Positions 52,764-61,765 of a stretch of DNA of 64,000 nucleotides are shown here, piece after piece (position 1 is the first letter of the stretch; every line of letters begins with the position of its first letter). The stretch is from Desulfomonile tiedjei DSM 6799 (lineage in GTDB: Bacteria > Desulfobacterota > Desulfomonilia > Desulfomonilales > Desulfomonilaceae). The position numbers and the translations under genes were made by a program. The notes beneath the pieces are model-generated. The model was not told the DNA's origin. It saw nothing but the letters and a program-made list of their open reading frames with translations, and did not search any database. The stretch covers positions 5,708,001-5,772,000 of the forward strand of contig NC_018025.1 of the NCBI RefSeq assembly GCF_000266945.1, written 5' to 3'.

Positions 52764-53223
52764 TCGGGCCTCCTCAAAGAATATCGGAAAGAACTTTCCA
52801 GAATATGGTTATTCCGGCGGTCTCGACTCGGACTGATTGCCCAAAAATTCTGACGGTTATCTCACGCTCCAATTCAAGATATCAGTGGGGACCGGCGTCC
52901 CTGCCGGTCCATTCTATTGATATCATTTATTATATTTAAGGTGTGCCGACACGCAGGCCGGCACCCACCAATACTCTTCCTCAATTGGGCATTAATTTTG
53001 GGAATGCTACTGGTTGGATAAATCTCATTTGGACCGGAAACACATAAAAGAGAACGGATTACAGATTTATAGTTTCGAAACAGGCGGTGCCCCTTTTCGT
53101 GGACTGCACGAAAGTAGAGGTCTGTTTTTATGCTTTCCTGTGGACACACTTAGCACCCCGGCATCAAAGAAATCAAGGAAACTCGCCCGGAAATGCCGGA
53201 AGGGGACGTAGTCCGGTTTAAGA
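52764..53223. other. 460-bp gap with composite repeat
   Basis: Contains the intact composite copy of family B repeat (52850-53003). No gene is seen in 53004-53223. Confidence 0.55.
52850..53003. repeat. Dispersed palindromic repeat, family B, intact composite copy
   Basis: Two hairpins, GTGGGGACCGGCGTCCC with GCCGGTCC and GTGTGCCGACACGCAGG with GCCGGCACCCACC, are linked by an A+T-rich stretch with TATTGATATCATTTATT. The flanks AATTCTGACGG and CAATACTC also recur in other copies. Confidence 0.85.
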
Positions 53224-53400
53224 TCAACTACCGAATTCCTCATTGTCGAGAATTCTCTGAAGTTCCTCCATCGGGAGATCTTTCCACGCATCCAGTTTTT
53301 CAACGACAAGTTGGCGGCATTTCAGGGGAGAGAGTCCCTGCGTTGCAAAGTATTCGTACCGCTCGTCTGATAACCGCTTCAAGAGAGCCATTTTGTCCAT
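53224..53400 (-). CDS. Small conserved-looking hypothetical protein
   Basis: The 58-residue product (MDKMALLKRLSDERYEYF) is helical with two short amphipathic helices, preceded by AGGAG seven bases before ATG 53400. It is downstream of the ATPase cassette on the same strand and could be part of it or independent. No family is recognised. Confidence 0.5.
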   Translation of the reverse strand: MDKMALLKRLSDERYEYFATQGLSPLKCRQLVVEKLDAWKDLPMEELQRILDNEEFGS

Positions 53401-53525
53401 GTGATACTCCTGACACATCTTAATACATGGAATCGAATACAGTGAATAGTAGCGAGTTATGTGCTCAAAAATTCTGCACCCAAGATAAAGTGAAGGTTCT
53501 CAAGAGCTTGAAGTGAAGATCCAGA

Positions 53526-56219
53526 TCATTCCCTCAGAGAGGCACGTTTTGCTAGAGCCAAAACGCGAGGGCGCTTTCCATGTTTTAGAGTGAACCCAAG
53601 ACCTTGGCGAAAAATCTCTGGCATATAACAGTCCTCACCATCCTGCAATAAAGCCCCATTTTCTTCTAATATTTTAAGATCCTTAGTAGTCAGATTAAAT
53701 TCATCTGCATTAAAGGGGATCTGCCGAGAGGCGGTTTCCGTTTTTCTTAATTTCTCAAATACATCTCTAAGAGGATAATTCTCCTGACTGACTTCTTGAA
53801 TCTTGCCAATACTACATTCTCTTAATGCCTTGCGAATGGCAGGTGGGGCCAAGATTCGATCAGACCAGAATTTATCTGTCACTGACCCATCAGCGGCAAG
53901 TTTCAAGAACCGGACCACGTCTCGTGCTTGAATTTGCAGTTTTAAATCGGAAAGTGCATATTTGACCCATGCTGCAGTCCGTGCCTCTTTAGACTCATTC
54001 TTACCAAGTTTGGTACCCCAAATGGGAACCAGCTTTTCTGTCAATTCCTCTTCAGAAGCATCTTGCACCCGGTCAGGGGGCATTCCGAGATCGATGCCCG
54101 AGGTCTGAGCGATCCAAACCACCAATCGTAAGGCTTCTTCTTGACTCCATCGCAGAGCGTAAGATTCATAACGCGACAAAAACTGGGCCGCATTCTGTTT
54201 TATTGAATACAAAACGAGATCTCGTCTTACGAAAAGCAAGATACCGAGAGGTCTCCCAGCTTGTTGCTGGAGCCATTCAGGAACTTGCTGCAGCAGCGCA
54301 CGCAATGCATTTTGTTGCTCATGATTATCGGATATTTCCAAAAAGAGTTCTTCTAATCCATCAACTAAAATGATCAATTTCTTGTTCAATGATTTTAATT
54401 TGTTAATAAATTCTTCTCCTGCGTTTTCCTTTAAGCGTTGAAAACCTACGGCCCAAGCTAATAGATCAATCCAATGACGCCTCCACTCACCCTCCGTCAT
54501 GGGACTCTTTAGCCAATCCTCAATTCTTTCTCGAATATCTGTCGAGTTCATTGATTCAGCAAAATTCATCTCTGTGGAGACTTCCCTGGCTGTCCTTGCG
54601 ACCATTTCTTGAACAGAATCCTCCAGGTTTCTGGAGGCCAAAAAAGGGAAGAATTGTGCTTGGACGTCTGCAGTCTCATGCACTCGTTGGCAGAAAGTGA
54701 CCCAGTGCTTCAATCGAATCAGCTGAAGGAATGTAAATGTCTTACCAGCGCCTTTAGCTCCCACTATAACAGAAATAGGAACGCGAACCCTGTAATCAGC
54801 GGCAAGTCGACTGAGTGCACCAGTGGTCAAGAACTCCTCAGATTTGGCTTTTTCAGCATACTCAAGGTCGGCCGAAACAATTCTCAGATCCGCTCGTTTC
54901 TTAGGCAACTCAGTCAAAGGAGTGATTAAATCTCCGCCTTCTTTTGGCCTCACTATACCCACCCATTCGATCAAGCTCCTGATATTTCGTGTTAATTGAC
55001 TGTTACGTACTTGTTTGAGGATGTCTTCCCAGTCCTTCTTCAGGATCAACAAAGATGGATCAAATCTAGATTCGACAATTTCCGGTATCAGGGTATCAGA
55101 ATTTGCCTCGGGCTCGCTTCCTTTCAACTGCTCCAGTGCTTCCTGTAGCCGGTCCTGCGCAGACAAAGCAAACTCGGACATGTTGTATTCATCGGGATAT
55201 TGAGAGATAATGAGGGCCGGAATCGGCCAGTCTTCTCTTGCTGAAGGTGTACGTCTTGCCAATAGTTCTATTAGTCTACAGGTACCTTGGACGGATTGGC
55301 TGCTCAAAGTCGTTACCAACACCCTGAAGACTCTAGGGTCCAGAATCAACCCGGCGGAAAGTTCAGAAAAACCGGCTCTTAAATCCGCTACCACAACATC
55401 TACAGAAAGTTTTTTTCCTAGGTGCGCTAAAAGCATTGTTAGAGCATAAGGGTCCTCAGAGCTTTTCAAGAGGTGCTCTGGTCGAATTTCCAGGCTTGAG
55501 ACCTGTTCAGGCGACCTGAATGCAGGAAGCACATATATCCCACGTTCCAATGTGTCCTGAAGCCGATGAGCGCAAATTTCAATTGCCTGACCAAAACTGG
55601 AGTCTATGTCCGAGTGCGCCAATGACAATAGATCAGAGAAGGAAACCGGGATTTCGGGCATTCGTTTCTCGAACATCCAGCTTATTCCCGGCGCTTCCAA
55701 GTCAGCGTCGACCAAAAGGACTTTTTTGCCAGTTTCCTCAACAAATGCTTCGCAGAATGCAATGGCATGGATGGTCCGCCCCACACCCCCTTTGAATGAG
55801 TGGAAAGCCACAATACTGGGTAATTCCGAACCACTCGATATTTCTAAAGGTGTTGACTCCCGAGCTTCTTTGCTCATTGGCCATATGGTAGTTGGGCGCG
55901 TCAACGTAGGTTCGAGACGCGGATTATCCGATTGTTCCTCTGAAATTTCAATATACACTTGAAGCAATCTTTCATTCGCAGCAAAGTTCTCCAAGATTAT
56001 GAACCTGTCTCCCTCGGATTCTCTCAGGCGTGATTCAAAAATCTCACTTAACCATTGTACCGCTTGTTCCCCAAGATTTGGTGAAACTCCTAGTGTAAGC
56101 CCATCCCAATAGACACGCACCCATCTTAGCCAATTAGGCCAATTACCTTCTTGCTGTAGTCTGAGAAACAAATCCTCGACATCAACCCATGTGAAAAGCA
56201 TTATGTCAGGTGGCAACAT
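53526..56219 (-). CDS. KGGVGR-type MinD/ParA-like ATPase fused to STAND-like NTPase
   Basis: The 897-residue product joins two P-loop NTPases. Residues about 135-330 carry the deviant Walker A FKGGVGRT (K143-T149) with LLVDADLEAPGIS and VVVADLRAGFSE, a MinD/ParA-like fold of the 'KGGVGR' group. From residue 445 a second NTPase follows with Walker A GAKGAGKT (487-494) and Walker B KLIILVDGLEEL, like STAND/KAP proteins, then a helical C-terminal region. The N-terminal 130 residues are a separate domain (TWVDVEDLFLRLQQEG). KGGVGR-motif ATPases are known from conflict systems and are usually paired with effector genes. A HEPN-like gene lies ten bases upstream. Lower G+C in parts than in its neighbours. 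Confidence 0.85.
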   Translation of the reverse strand: MLPPDIMLFTWVDVEDLFLRLQQEGNWPNWLRWVRVYWDGLTLGVSPNLGEQAVQWLSEIFESRLRESEGDRFIILENFAANERLLQVYIEISEEQSDNPRLEPTLTRPTTIWPMSKEARESTPLEISSGSELPSIVAFHSFKGGVGRTIHAIAFCEAFVEETGKKVLLVDADLEAPGISWMFEKRMPEIPVSFSDLLSLAHSDIDSSFGQAIEICAHRLQDTLERGIYVLPAFRSPEQVSSLEIRPEHLLKSSEDPYALTMLLAHLGKKLSVDVVVADLRAGFSELSAGLILDPRVFRVLVTTLSSQSVQGTCRLIELLARRTPSAREDWPIPALIISQYPDEYNMSEFALSAQDRLQEALEQLKGSEPEANSDTLIPEIVESRFDPSLLILKKDWEDILKQVRNSQLTRNIRSLIEWVGIVRPKEGGDLITPLTELPKKRADLRIVSADLEYAEKAKSEEFLTTGALSRLAADYRVRVPISVIVGAKGAGKTFTFLQLIRLKHWVTFCQRVHETADVQAQFFPFLASRNLEDSVQEMVARTAREVSTEMNFAESMNSTDIRERIEDWLKSPMTEGEWRRHWIDLLAWAVGFQRLKENAGEEFINKLKSLNKKLIILVDGLEELFLEISDNHEQQNALRALLQQVPEWLQQQAGRPLGILLFVRRDLVLYSIKQNAAQFLSRYESYALRWSQEEALRLVVWIAQTSGIDLGMPPDRVQDASEEELTEKLVPIWGTKLGKNESKEARTAAWVKYALSDLKLQIQARDVVRFLKLAADGSVTDKFWSDRILAPPAIRKALRECSIGKIQEVSQENYPLRDVFEKLRKTETASRQIPFNADEFNLTTKDLKILEENGALLQDGEDCYMPEIFRQGLGFTLKHGKRPRVLALAKRASLRE

Positions 56220-56229
56220 TTCTCATCTC

Positions 56230-56649
56230 CTATTTCTTGGACAGCCATTGACAAATATTCTTCAGCATTATTGAGGCGTTCTGCTCATCAACTGGATCCA
56301 ATTCTTTTCCATACCGCCAAACTTGATGCAGTTCTTTCAGCGAGCACGTACAGGGGTTATTTCGATCTCGTATCTTGAACACTGATCCTCCTGTGAAAAA
56401 ATTCTTACCTATTTTTGCCTCTTTTGCAAATTCCAGCAAATCATGCCCCCAAAACAGTTGTTTCTTGAGGACACTTTCTGTTCTAGCTATTTTGTAAATA
56501 TCTCTCATTAGAAGCCATTTTAAGCCACATTCGGTTGCATAGAAAAGGAGCAAAAGCTTGGATCTATTTTCGTTTTGTGTCAACCGAGAGCTTTTCAGAT
56601 GATCCAAATAAGCTTTCCGGAACTCGCTTACTCCAACATGAACTGACAT
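56230..56649 (-). CDS. HEPN-like small protein paired with KGGVGR ATPase
   Basis: The ATG at 56649 has AAGGAG five bases before it and is chosen over one at 56664. The 139-residue, all-helical product has the pattern of HEPN or nucleotidyltransferase-binding proteins (LLLLFYATECGLKWLLMRD, then GHDLLEFAKEA and RYGKELDPVDEQNASIMLKNICQWL). The classical Rx4-6H catalytic motif is not present in obvious form. It ends 10 bases before the ATPase start and the two would be translated together. I infer the effector or adaptor half of a two-gene system. The HEPN link is pattern-based and moderate. Confidence 0.68.
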   Translation of the reverse strand: MSVHVGVSEFRKAYLDHLKSSRLTQNENRSKLLLLFYATECGLKWLLMRDIYKIARTESVLKKQLFWGHDLLEFAKEAKIGKNFFTGGSVFKIRDRNNPCTCSLKELHQVWRYGKELDPVDEQNASIMLKNICQWLSKK

Positions 56650-56721
56650 AGAGTTCTCCTTCATAAAAAACTCGAATTTGCGAAATCTTCCTACATTCTT
56701 CGCAACGGAAACCGCATTCCC

Positions 56722-56934
56722 CTAATATGATTCAGCTCTCATTAGAGCTGATGAATGGATCATCGCAATATAAGATGAATGCATCCCACTTAGGATTTTG
56801 GGGCCTCCAATGATCTGTGGATCTAAATCTATCTCTTCCAATTTGGGCTTCATTCCATGAAAGTGGTTGTTGAACATGTGTGTCACATCCCATTCAATAA
56901 GCTTCCATGACTTTGATTGCCACAGATAGCTCAT
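56722..56934 (-). CDS. Small hypothetical protein upstream of the cassette
   Basis: A reading frame of 70 codons (MSYLWQSKSWKLIEW) runs up to 56934. It lacks a good ribosome binding site. The sequence, rich in aromatic and His residues (WDVTHMFNNHFHGMKPK), could be the end of a decayed gene or a third cassette member. Support is weak. Confidence 0.3.
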   Translation of the reverse strand: MSYLWQSKSWKLIEWDVTHMFNNHFHGMKPKLEEIDLDPQIIGGPKILSGMHSSYIAMIHSSALMRAESY

Positions 56935-57343
56935 CTCATCCGACAAATCTGTAAGCTAAAATTGTGAATCAGCGTGGGCTACTTTTCCGCTCGTTTGTAA
57001 CGCTCCATCAGTGATGTTCCTTAGCACTCCTCTAGTCTAGGACATTCATGTTGACAGTAAACTGACGAGTACCTATTATAATTGCCGTGGGCTCTTGTAG
57101 TTTTCTTTTCAGTAAATCTCAGCAAAACAACCCTGTCAAGCAGATTGATCGGCTCGATTGCCGCGGCATTTCTTCATACAACCTAAGCCATTTTTAGGAG
57201 CTTCGATGCGCTTGCCTCTCTTGAATATCACGTGCCGACAGCCTAAGAAAAAGCTCTGACATTCAAGACTGTTTTTACGGTAGCATCGCTTCTAAAGTCA
57301 TGCGGGAAATTTCCTTGAATACTGTGTGTCAGGAGGATTCTTT
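56935..57343. other. 409-bp gap before acyl-CoA ligase
   Basis: Contains a good sigma-70 promoter on the plus strand (57051-57079), 265 bases before the ligase start, and presumably the promoter of the minus-strand cassette. No gene is seen. The long leader could include a small RNA. Confidence 0.5.
57051..57079 (+). promoter_or_regulatory. Sigma-70 type promoter candidate
   Basis: TTGACA (57051-57056), exact 17-base spacer, TATTAT (57074-57079) followed by AAT. Confidence 0.5.
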
Positions 57344-58933
57344 ATGACGGTAAGTAAGTGGATTCACATGGGAACAGTCCTGAGCCAACATGCGACGCAT
57401 TATCCGGACAAGCTCGGCTGTCAGGACAAGAAACGTGACTTCACCTTTCGGGAGTGGAACGAGCGAAGCTGCAGGTTGGGCAACGGTCTTGCGGATATGG
57501 GCTGTTCTCACGGAGACAGATTTGCTGTCATCGCGTACAACCGGGTGGAATGGATGGAGATGTACGTGGGATGTGCGAAGGGCGGGCAAATATGCGTGCC
57601 TCTCATGTTTCGTCTGGCTGCACCCGAAATCGAGTACATCGTCAACGATTCCGGCTGCAAAGCATTCATTGTGGAAAAGCAGTTTGTCGGTCTTGTGAAC
57701 AGCATTAAGAGCAAGTTCCCCATAGCCGCAGACAACTACGTTTATCTGGGAGATGCTGGAGATACTGTGCCTGATGGGTACATCGGGTATGAGCAATGGC
57801 TTGCAAAGTCATCTCCTGAAGAACCGGACGTGATGGTGGATGCAGCGGACTCCTGGACCTTCATGTACACTTCCGGAACCACCGGAAAGCCCAAAGGTGT
57901 GGTCAGAACACACGAAAGCTACATGGCCATGTATTACCTGGACGTCGCCAACATGGGCGTCCGTTCGACGGACAAGGTCATGATGGTCATGCCCATGTGT
58001 CACGTGAACTCCATTTTCTATTCGTTTCCGTACACTCTGGTGACTGCTCCGGTCTGCGTGTACAATGAAGCCAGTTTCAACCCGGAAGATTTTCTGGCCA
58101 CAGTCGAAAAACACCGCATCACCTTCGTATCGCTGGTACCCACGCATTACATTATGATTCTTTCGCTTCCGGATGAAATAAAGAAGAAATTCGATGTCTC
58201 CAGCATGCGGCAGTTACTGATTTCCTCGGCCCCTGCCAGGAGAGACACAAAGGTCGCTATCCTGGAATTCTTCAAAAATGCCGAATTGTGGGAAGCATAC
58301 GGCTCCACGGAAGCCGGACTGGTTACGCTCTGCCGACCTGAAGATCAACTCCGAAAACTCGGAACCATCGGGCAGGAGATTTTCGGGGTGGACAGGATCA
58401 AAGTCCTGGACGAAGAAGGAAATGAAGTGCCTGACGGACAGGTGGGCGAACTCTATGCCCGCACCCCCATACTTTTCAAGGAATACTGGCATCTGCCCGA
58501 GAAGACAAAAGAGGTTTTTGTCGGAGAATGGTTTACTGCAGGTGACATGTGTTACCGGGATCCCGACGGATTCTACGTGCTTGTGGACCGTAAAGCGAAC
58601 ATGATCATAACGGGCGGCGAAAACGTGTTCCCATCGGAAGTGGAAAACGCGGTGGGCGAACATCCCTCGGTGAAAGATGTAGCGGTAATCGGGATTCCCG
58701 ACGAAAAGTGGGGTGAAGCCGTCCATGCAGTGGTTATCCTGAATGAAGGCCATGATGTCACTGACGGTTTGAAAGATGAGTTGAAGAGATTCGCGAAAAA
58801 CAGAATCGCAGCATACAAGGTGCCGAAGACTTTTGATTTTATCGAAGATGACGATATGCCCCGTACAGGAACGGGGAAGATCCTACATAGAAAACTCAGG
58901 GAAAAATACGGCACCTGGAGCCAGAGTCGTTGA
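57344..58933 (+). CDS. AMP-forming acyl-CoA synthetase
   Basis: The 529-residue product starts at ATG 57344 (AGGAGG) and carries the ANL family signatures: the P-loop-like YTSGTTGKPKGV, the YGSTEAGLVT motif, the TGD-like TAGDMCYRDPDGF hinge and the C-terminal lysine in RTGTGKILHRKL. It activates a carboxylic acid as adenylate and transfers it to CoA. The acyl specificity cannot be read. A hairpin (58941-58960) follows without T-run. This ligase differs from the PaaK-type one at 51489. Confidence 0.93.
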   Translation: MTVSKWIHMGTVLSQHATHYPDKLGCQDKKRDFTFREWNERSCRLGNGLADMGCSHGDRFAVIAYNRVEWMEMYVGCAKGGQICVPLMFRLAAPEIEYIVNDSGCKAFIVEKQFVGLVNSIKSKFPIAADNYVYLGDAGDTVPDGYIGYEQWLAKSSPEEPDVMVDAADSWTFMYTSGTTGKPKGVVRTHESYMAMYYLDVANMGVRSTDKVMMVMPMCHVNSIFYSFPYTLVTAPVCVYNEASFNPEDFLATVEKHRITFVSLVPTHYIMILSLPDEIKKKFDVSSMRQLLISSAPARRDTKVAILEFFKNAELWEAYGSTEAGLVTLCRPEDQLRKLGTIGQEIFGVDRIKVLDEEGNEVPDGQVGELYARTPILFKEYWHLPEKTKEVFVGEWFTAGDMCYRDPDGFYVLVDRKANMIITGGENVFPSEVENAVGEHPSVKDVAVIGIPDEKWGEAVHAVVILNEGHDVTDGLKDELKRFAKNRIAAYKVPKTFDFIEDDDMPRTGTGKILHRKLREKYGTWSQSR

Positions 58934-59250
58934 AAAATCGGGCCGACGCGCCGGTCGGCCTCACGGCGAATGAACCATTTGCCAAGTTAATGTCCGGTTG
59001 ACGATAGGAGTATTTGTGGGTGCCGGCCTCCGTGCCGGCACATCTTCAATATGATCGATGATATCGATAGAATGGACCGGCAGGGACGCTCCCAGCCTTC
59101 GAGATCGTATGTGCATAACTATGAAATGGATAATACCAACTCCCATGGCGAAGAGCGCCACAACGAAGGATGAAAGTCCCTTGAACTGAGATGAGAGCAT
59201 GGCTACCTGCCTAGTATGAGATGAAATCAAACAACACTAGGAGGCGTGTC
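58934..59250. other. 317-bp gap with hairpin, truncated repeat and IS left end
   Basis: It begins with the hairpin GGCCGAC-GCGCCG-GTCGGCC (58941-58960), continues with a reverse-oriented family B repeat (about 59007-59088) that breaks within its second hairpin, and ends with the noncoding left part of the IS110-family element before ATG 59251. No other gene is seen. Confidence 0.55.
59007..59088. repeat. Dispersed palindromic repeat, family B, truncated copy
   Basis: In reverse orientation: GTGGGTGCCGGCCTCCG, TGCCGGCAC, GAATGGACCGGCAGGGACGC, then the match to the intact copy ends. The missing part would continue CGGTCCCCAC. Confidence 0.75.
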
Positions 59251-60546
59251 ATGCCCTCAAGAAACCAGAATAACACTACCATATCAGTCGTGCACGAGAT
59301 ATCGTGCGGATTGGACGTCCACAAAAATTCCGTGTCAGCGTGTCTGTTGTATTCAGACAGTTCCGGTACAGAGCAATCCGAAATGCGTGAGTTCCAAACA
59401 TTCACAGATGACCTTATCAAACTCAAGGAATGGCTCCTGGAACGAGAGTGTCCTGTAATTGCGATGGAGAGTACAGGACCATATTGGACTCCTGTTCATA
59501 ACGTCCTTGAAGATTCCGTCAAGGTTATCTTGGTGAATGCCCGACACATGAGAAATGTTCCAGGCCATAAGACCGACATCAGCGACAGCAGATGGCTAGC
59601 CGGACTCTTGCGTCACGGCCTGCTCAAGGCCGCCTTTATTCCTCCGAAACATCAAAGACAGTGGCGTGATTTGACCCGAATGAGAAGAAACTACAAAGAA
59701 GACCTCGGGGATTTCCAACGCCGCGTTCACAAGCTCTTTCAACAGTCAAACATTAAAATCGATTCCGTGGTATCCGACCTGTTCGGCGCAACGGGCCGCA
59801 ACCTCATGAAACTCTTAATCTCAGGCGACAATTCCCCTACGATTTCCGAGGTTGAAAATTGTCTGAGAGGATCGCTGCAAGACAAGGCAGCGGAGCTCCA
59901 TCGCTCTGTCCAAGGCTTCTTCGAGGCCCATCACCGGTTCCTGTTGTCTCTTTTGCTCAACACGATCGAAAACCTAGAGACCCAAATCTCTATCCTTGAA
60001 TCCCGTATCAAGGAAGTAATGAGAGACGCTCAGGAAGCGATCCGGCGGCTCGAAGAGATTCCCGGTGTAGGCGCGGTTTCCTCCCATGCCATATTGGCCG
60101 AGATAGGCCCAACCCTGACTGAGTTCCCCACCGCCCATGCCCTCGCTTCCTGGTGTGGCCTCTCTCCCGGAAACAACCAAAGCGGTGGCAAGCGATTCAG
60201 TGGCAAGAGCCCTGTCAAAAAGAACCACCTAAAAACCATCATGGTTGAAGTAGCCTGGCCGGCAATCAAGGCACGAGGATCCTACTACCGGGCCAAATAT
60301 TACGCCCTGAAAGCGCGCTTGGGGGCCAAAAAGGCCATAATCGCAGTAGCCCACAAAATCCTTAAAACCATTTACCATGTACTCAAATACGGAGTACATT
60401 TCAAAGATCTCGGAGAGACTTACCTGCTCGAAAGAAACCGAGAGGCCAAGATAAAATACCTTACCTGGCAAGCGTCTCTCATTGGGTACGAACTCGTACC
60501 CCTGGATCAACCGGCAGCAACAGCCCAAGCACCTATATTCACTTAG
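59251..60546 (+). mobile_element. IS110-family transposase
   Basis: The 431-residue product has an N-terminal DEDD domain (CGLDVHKNSVSACLL, AMESTGPYW, GHKTDISDSRWLAGLL) and a C-terminal Transposase_20 domain (LEEIPGVGAVSSHAIL, then ALASWCGLSPGNNQSGGK with the catalytic Ser). These are the marks of IS110-family recombinases, which act with a bridge RNA encoded in the noncoding end. ATG 59251 has AGGAGG; a start at 59221 is less likely. The frame is intact, so the element may be active. Ends of the element are not obvious. Confidence 0.93.
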
Positions 60547-60878
60547 AAGCGCATCAAAGTCGAAACGCAAACTGAAGCCGTGAGCTCGAATACCAACATG
60601 ACCAATCGCCGGCTGGCACAACAAACTGTCGGCTCCTTTCGGAGACCACGCATGGGAATCTTCTTAAACTTGCCGGCTTTCTCGAATGGAGATCAACCAT
60701 GAACATAAGAAAACCTCAAACCCTTGCTGTGTAGCTCGGGACTTTCATGGGAACATGCTTTCAAAGTTGGACGAAAATCCCCTCTAACCCCCCTTTATAA
60801 AGGGGGGAATGGGGGGATTTTGAACGCACATTGCGTATAAGCTACTCGAATCGATACGCAAACTTGTACGGCCAGGTT
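60547..60878. other. 332-bp gap after the IS with repeat
   Basis: Contains the right noncoding part of the IS (with hairpin GGCTCCTTTCGGAGACC) and a family A palindromic repeat (60771-60823). No gene is seen. Confidence 0.5.
60771..60823. repeat. Palindromic repeat, family A
   Basis: AATCCCCTCTAACCCCCC, centre TTTATAAAG, GGGGGAATGGGGGGATTTT, like the copies at 10248 and 12963. Confidence 0.75.
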
Positions 60879-61424
60879 TCAACACTCTTCCGCTTTTTCG
60901 ATTTCTTGTTGCAGGCCGAGGTCTTTTTTCAACCTTGAGAGAATAGATTTGTACAGAATCTCCAGTTCTGTTTCATCTTCTGAAATTGCCTGCTCGTATC
61001 CTACCAGGAAATAGTAGATAGCCCGATCGAAGAACAGAGCTGTCCTGTTGTTCAGCGCTACGATCGACCGCACATCGAAAGGTTGCCCTGCAAAATTGCT
61101 CTCCTGGAAAAACAGCCAGATATGACGTTTGAGCAACGTGAACACACGCACCACTTCCGAGAAGCTGAGGCCGTCCGCACAGCAGCGCGCTCCCAAATGG
61201 ATATACCGATCGGCGATTGCAGCGACTGAGGTCCTTTTATCGATCATCACCGTGAATTCGGAAAGAATGCTGTCCGCCAGTTCTTCGAGCACTACTCTTC
61301 CGATCTGGTATTGTGTCAGGATTTCACGTTTGAGGAAAACATCCTCAAAAAAGGCCTCTTTAATCTGTTCATGGAATCGTTCGATAAATTTTGCAAATTC
61401 CAGTTCAAATGTTCGTGGTTCCAT
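60879..61424 (-). CDS. RsbRD N-terminal-domain-like protein
   Basis: ATG 61424 has GGAGGGC before it. The 181-residue, all-helical product (EFAKFIERFHEQIKEAFFEDVFL, then LTQYQIGRVVLEELADSILSEF) resembles the N-terminal domain of RsbRD-type stressosome or histidine-kinase proteins, which is a globin-like or helical sensor fold. No output domain follows. It may be a stand-alone sensor. The call is based on pattern; moderate confidence. Confidence 0.55.
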   Translation of the reverse strand: MEPRTFELEFAKFIERFHEQIKEAFFEDVFLKREILTQYQIGRVVLEELADSILSEFTVMIDKRTSVAAIADRYIHLGARCCADGLSFSEVVRVFTLLKRHIWLFFQESNFAGQPFDVRSIVALNNRTALFFDRAIYYFLVGYEQAISEDETELEILYKSILSRLKKDLGLQQEIEKAEEC

Positions 61425-61765
61425 GAATGCCCTCCTGGACGGCAGTGCGGTGTGAAAGAGTCGAATAAGAAAGGTGTAATTGAGAGTAGCGGTCCGTATT
61501 GGGGATGTCAACATTCAAATACCGAAGACGCGTTTACGAAACCCACAGGCATAAAACCATCAAAGAAACAGATAATTGTCATTGCGAGGAGCGCAGCGAC
61601 GTGGCAATCGCCTGGGACTCAGGCGCCTAATTTCAGGCGATTGCTTCGCTTCGCTCGCAATGACAGTCATTCAGACATTCTGACAAAAAACGATGCGGTT
61701 CGCCTTGGTCATCACATGCTACACGGATCCTTATTTTAACGCCCATGCTGTATCCAGCCGATGCT
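61425..61765. other. 341-bp gap with REP-like repeat
   Basis: Contains a REP-like palindrome (61577-61665). No gene is seen. Confidence 0.5.
61577..61665. repeat. REP-like palindrome (CATTGCGAGGAGCG type)
   Basis: TGTCATTGCGAGGAGCGCAG with GTGGCAATCGCCTG, and the complement CAGGCGATTGC and CTCGCAATGACA, a repeat type found widely in bacterial genomes. Confidence 0.7.
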
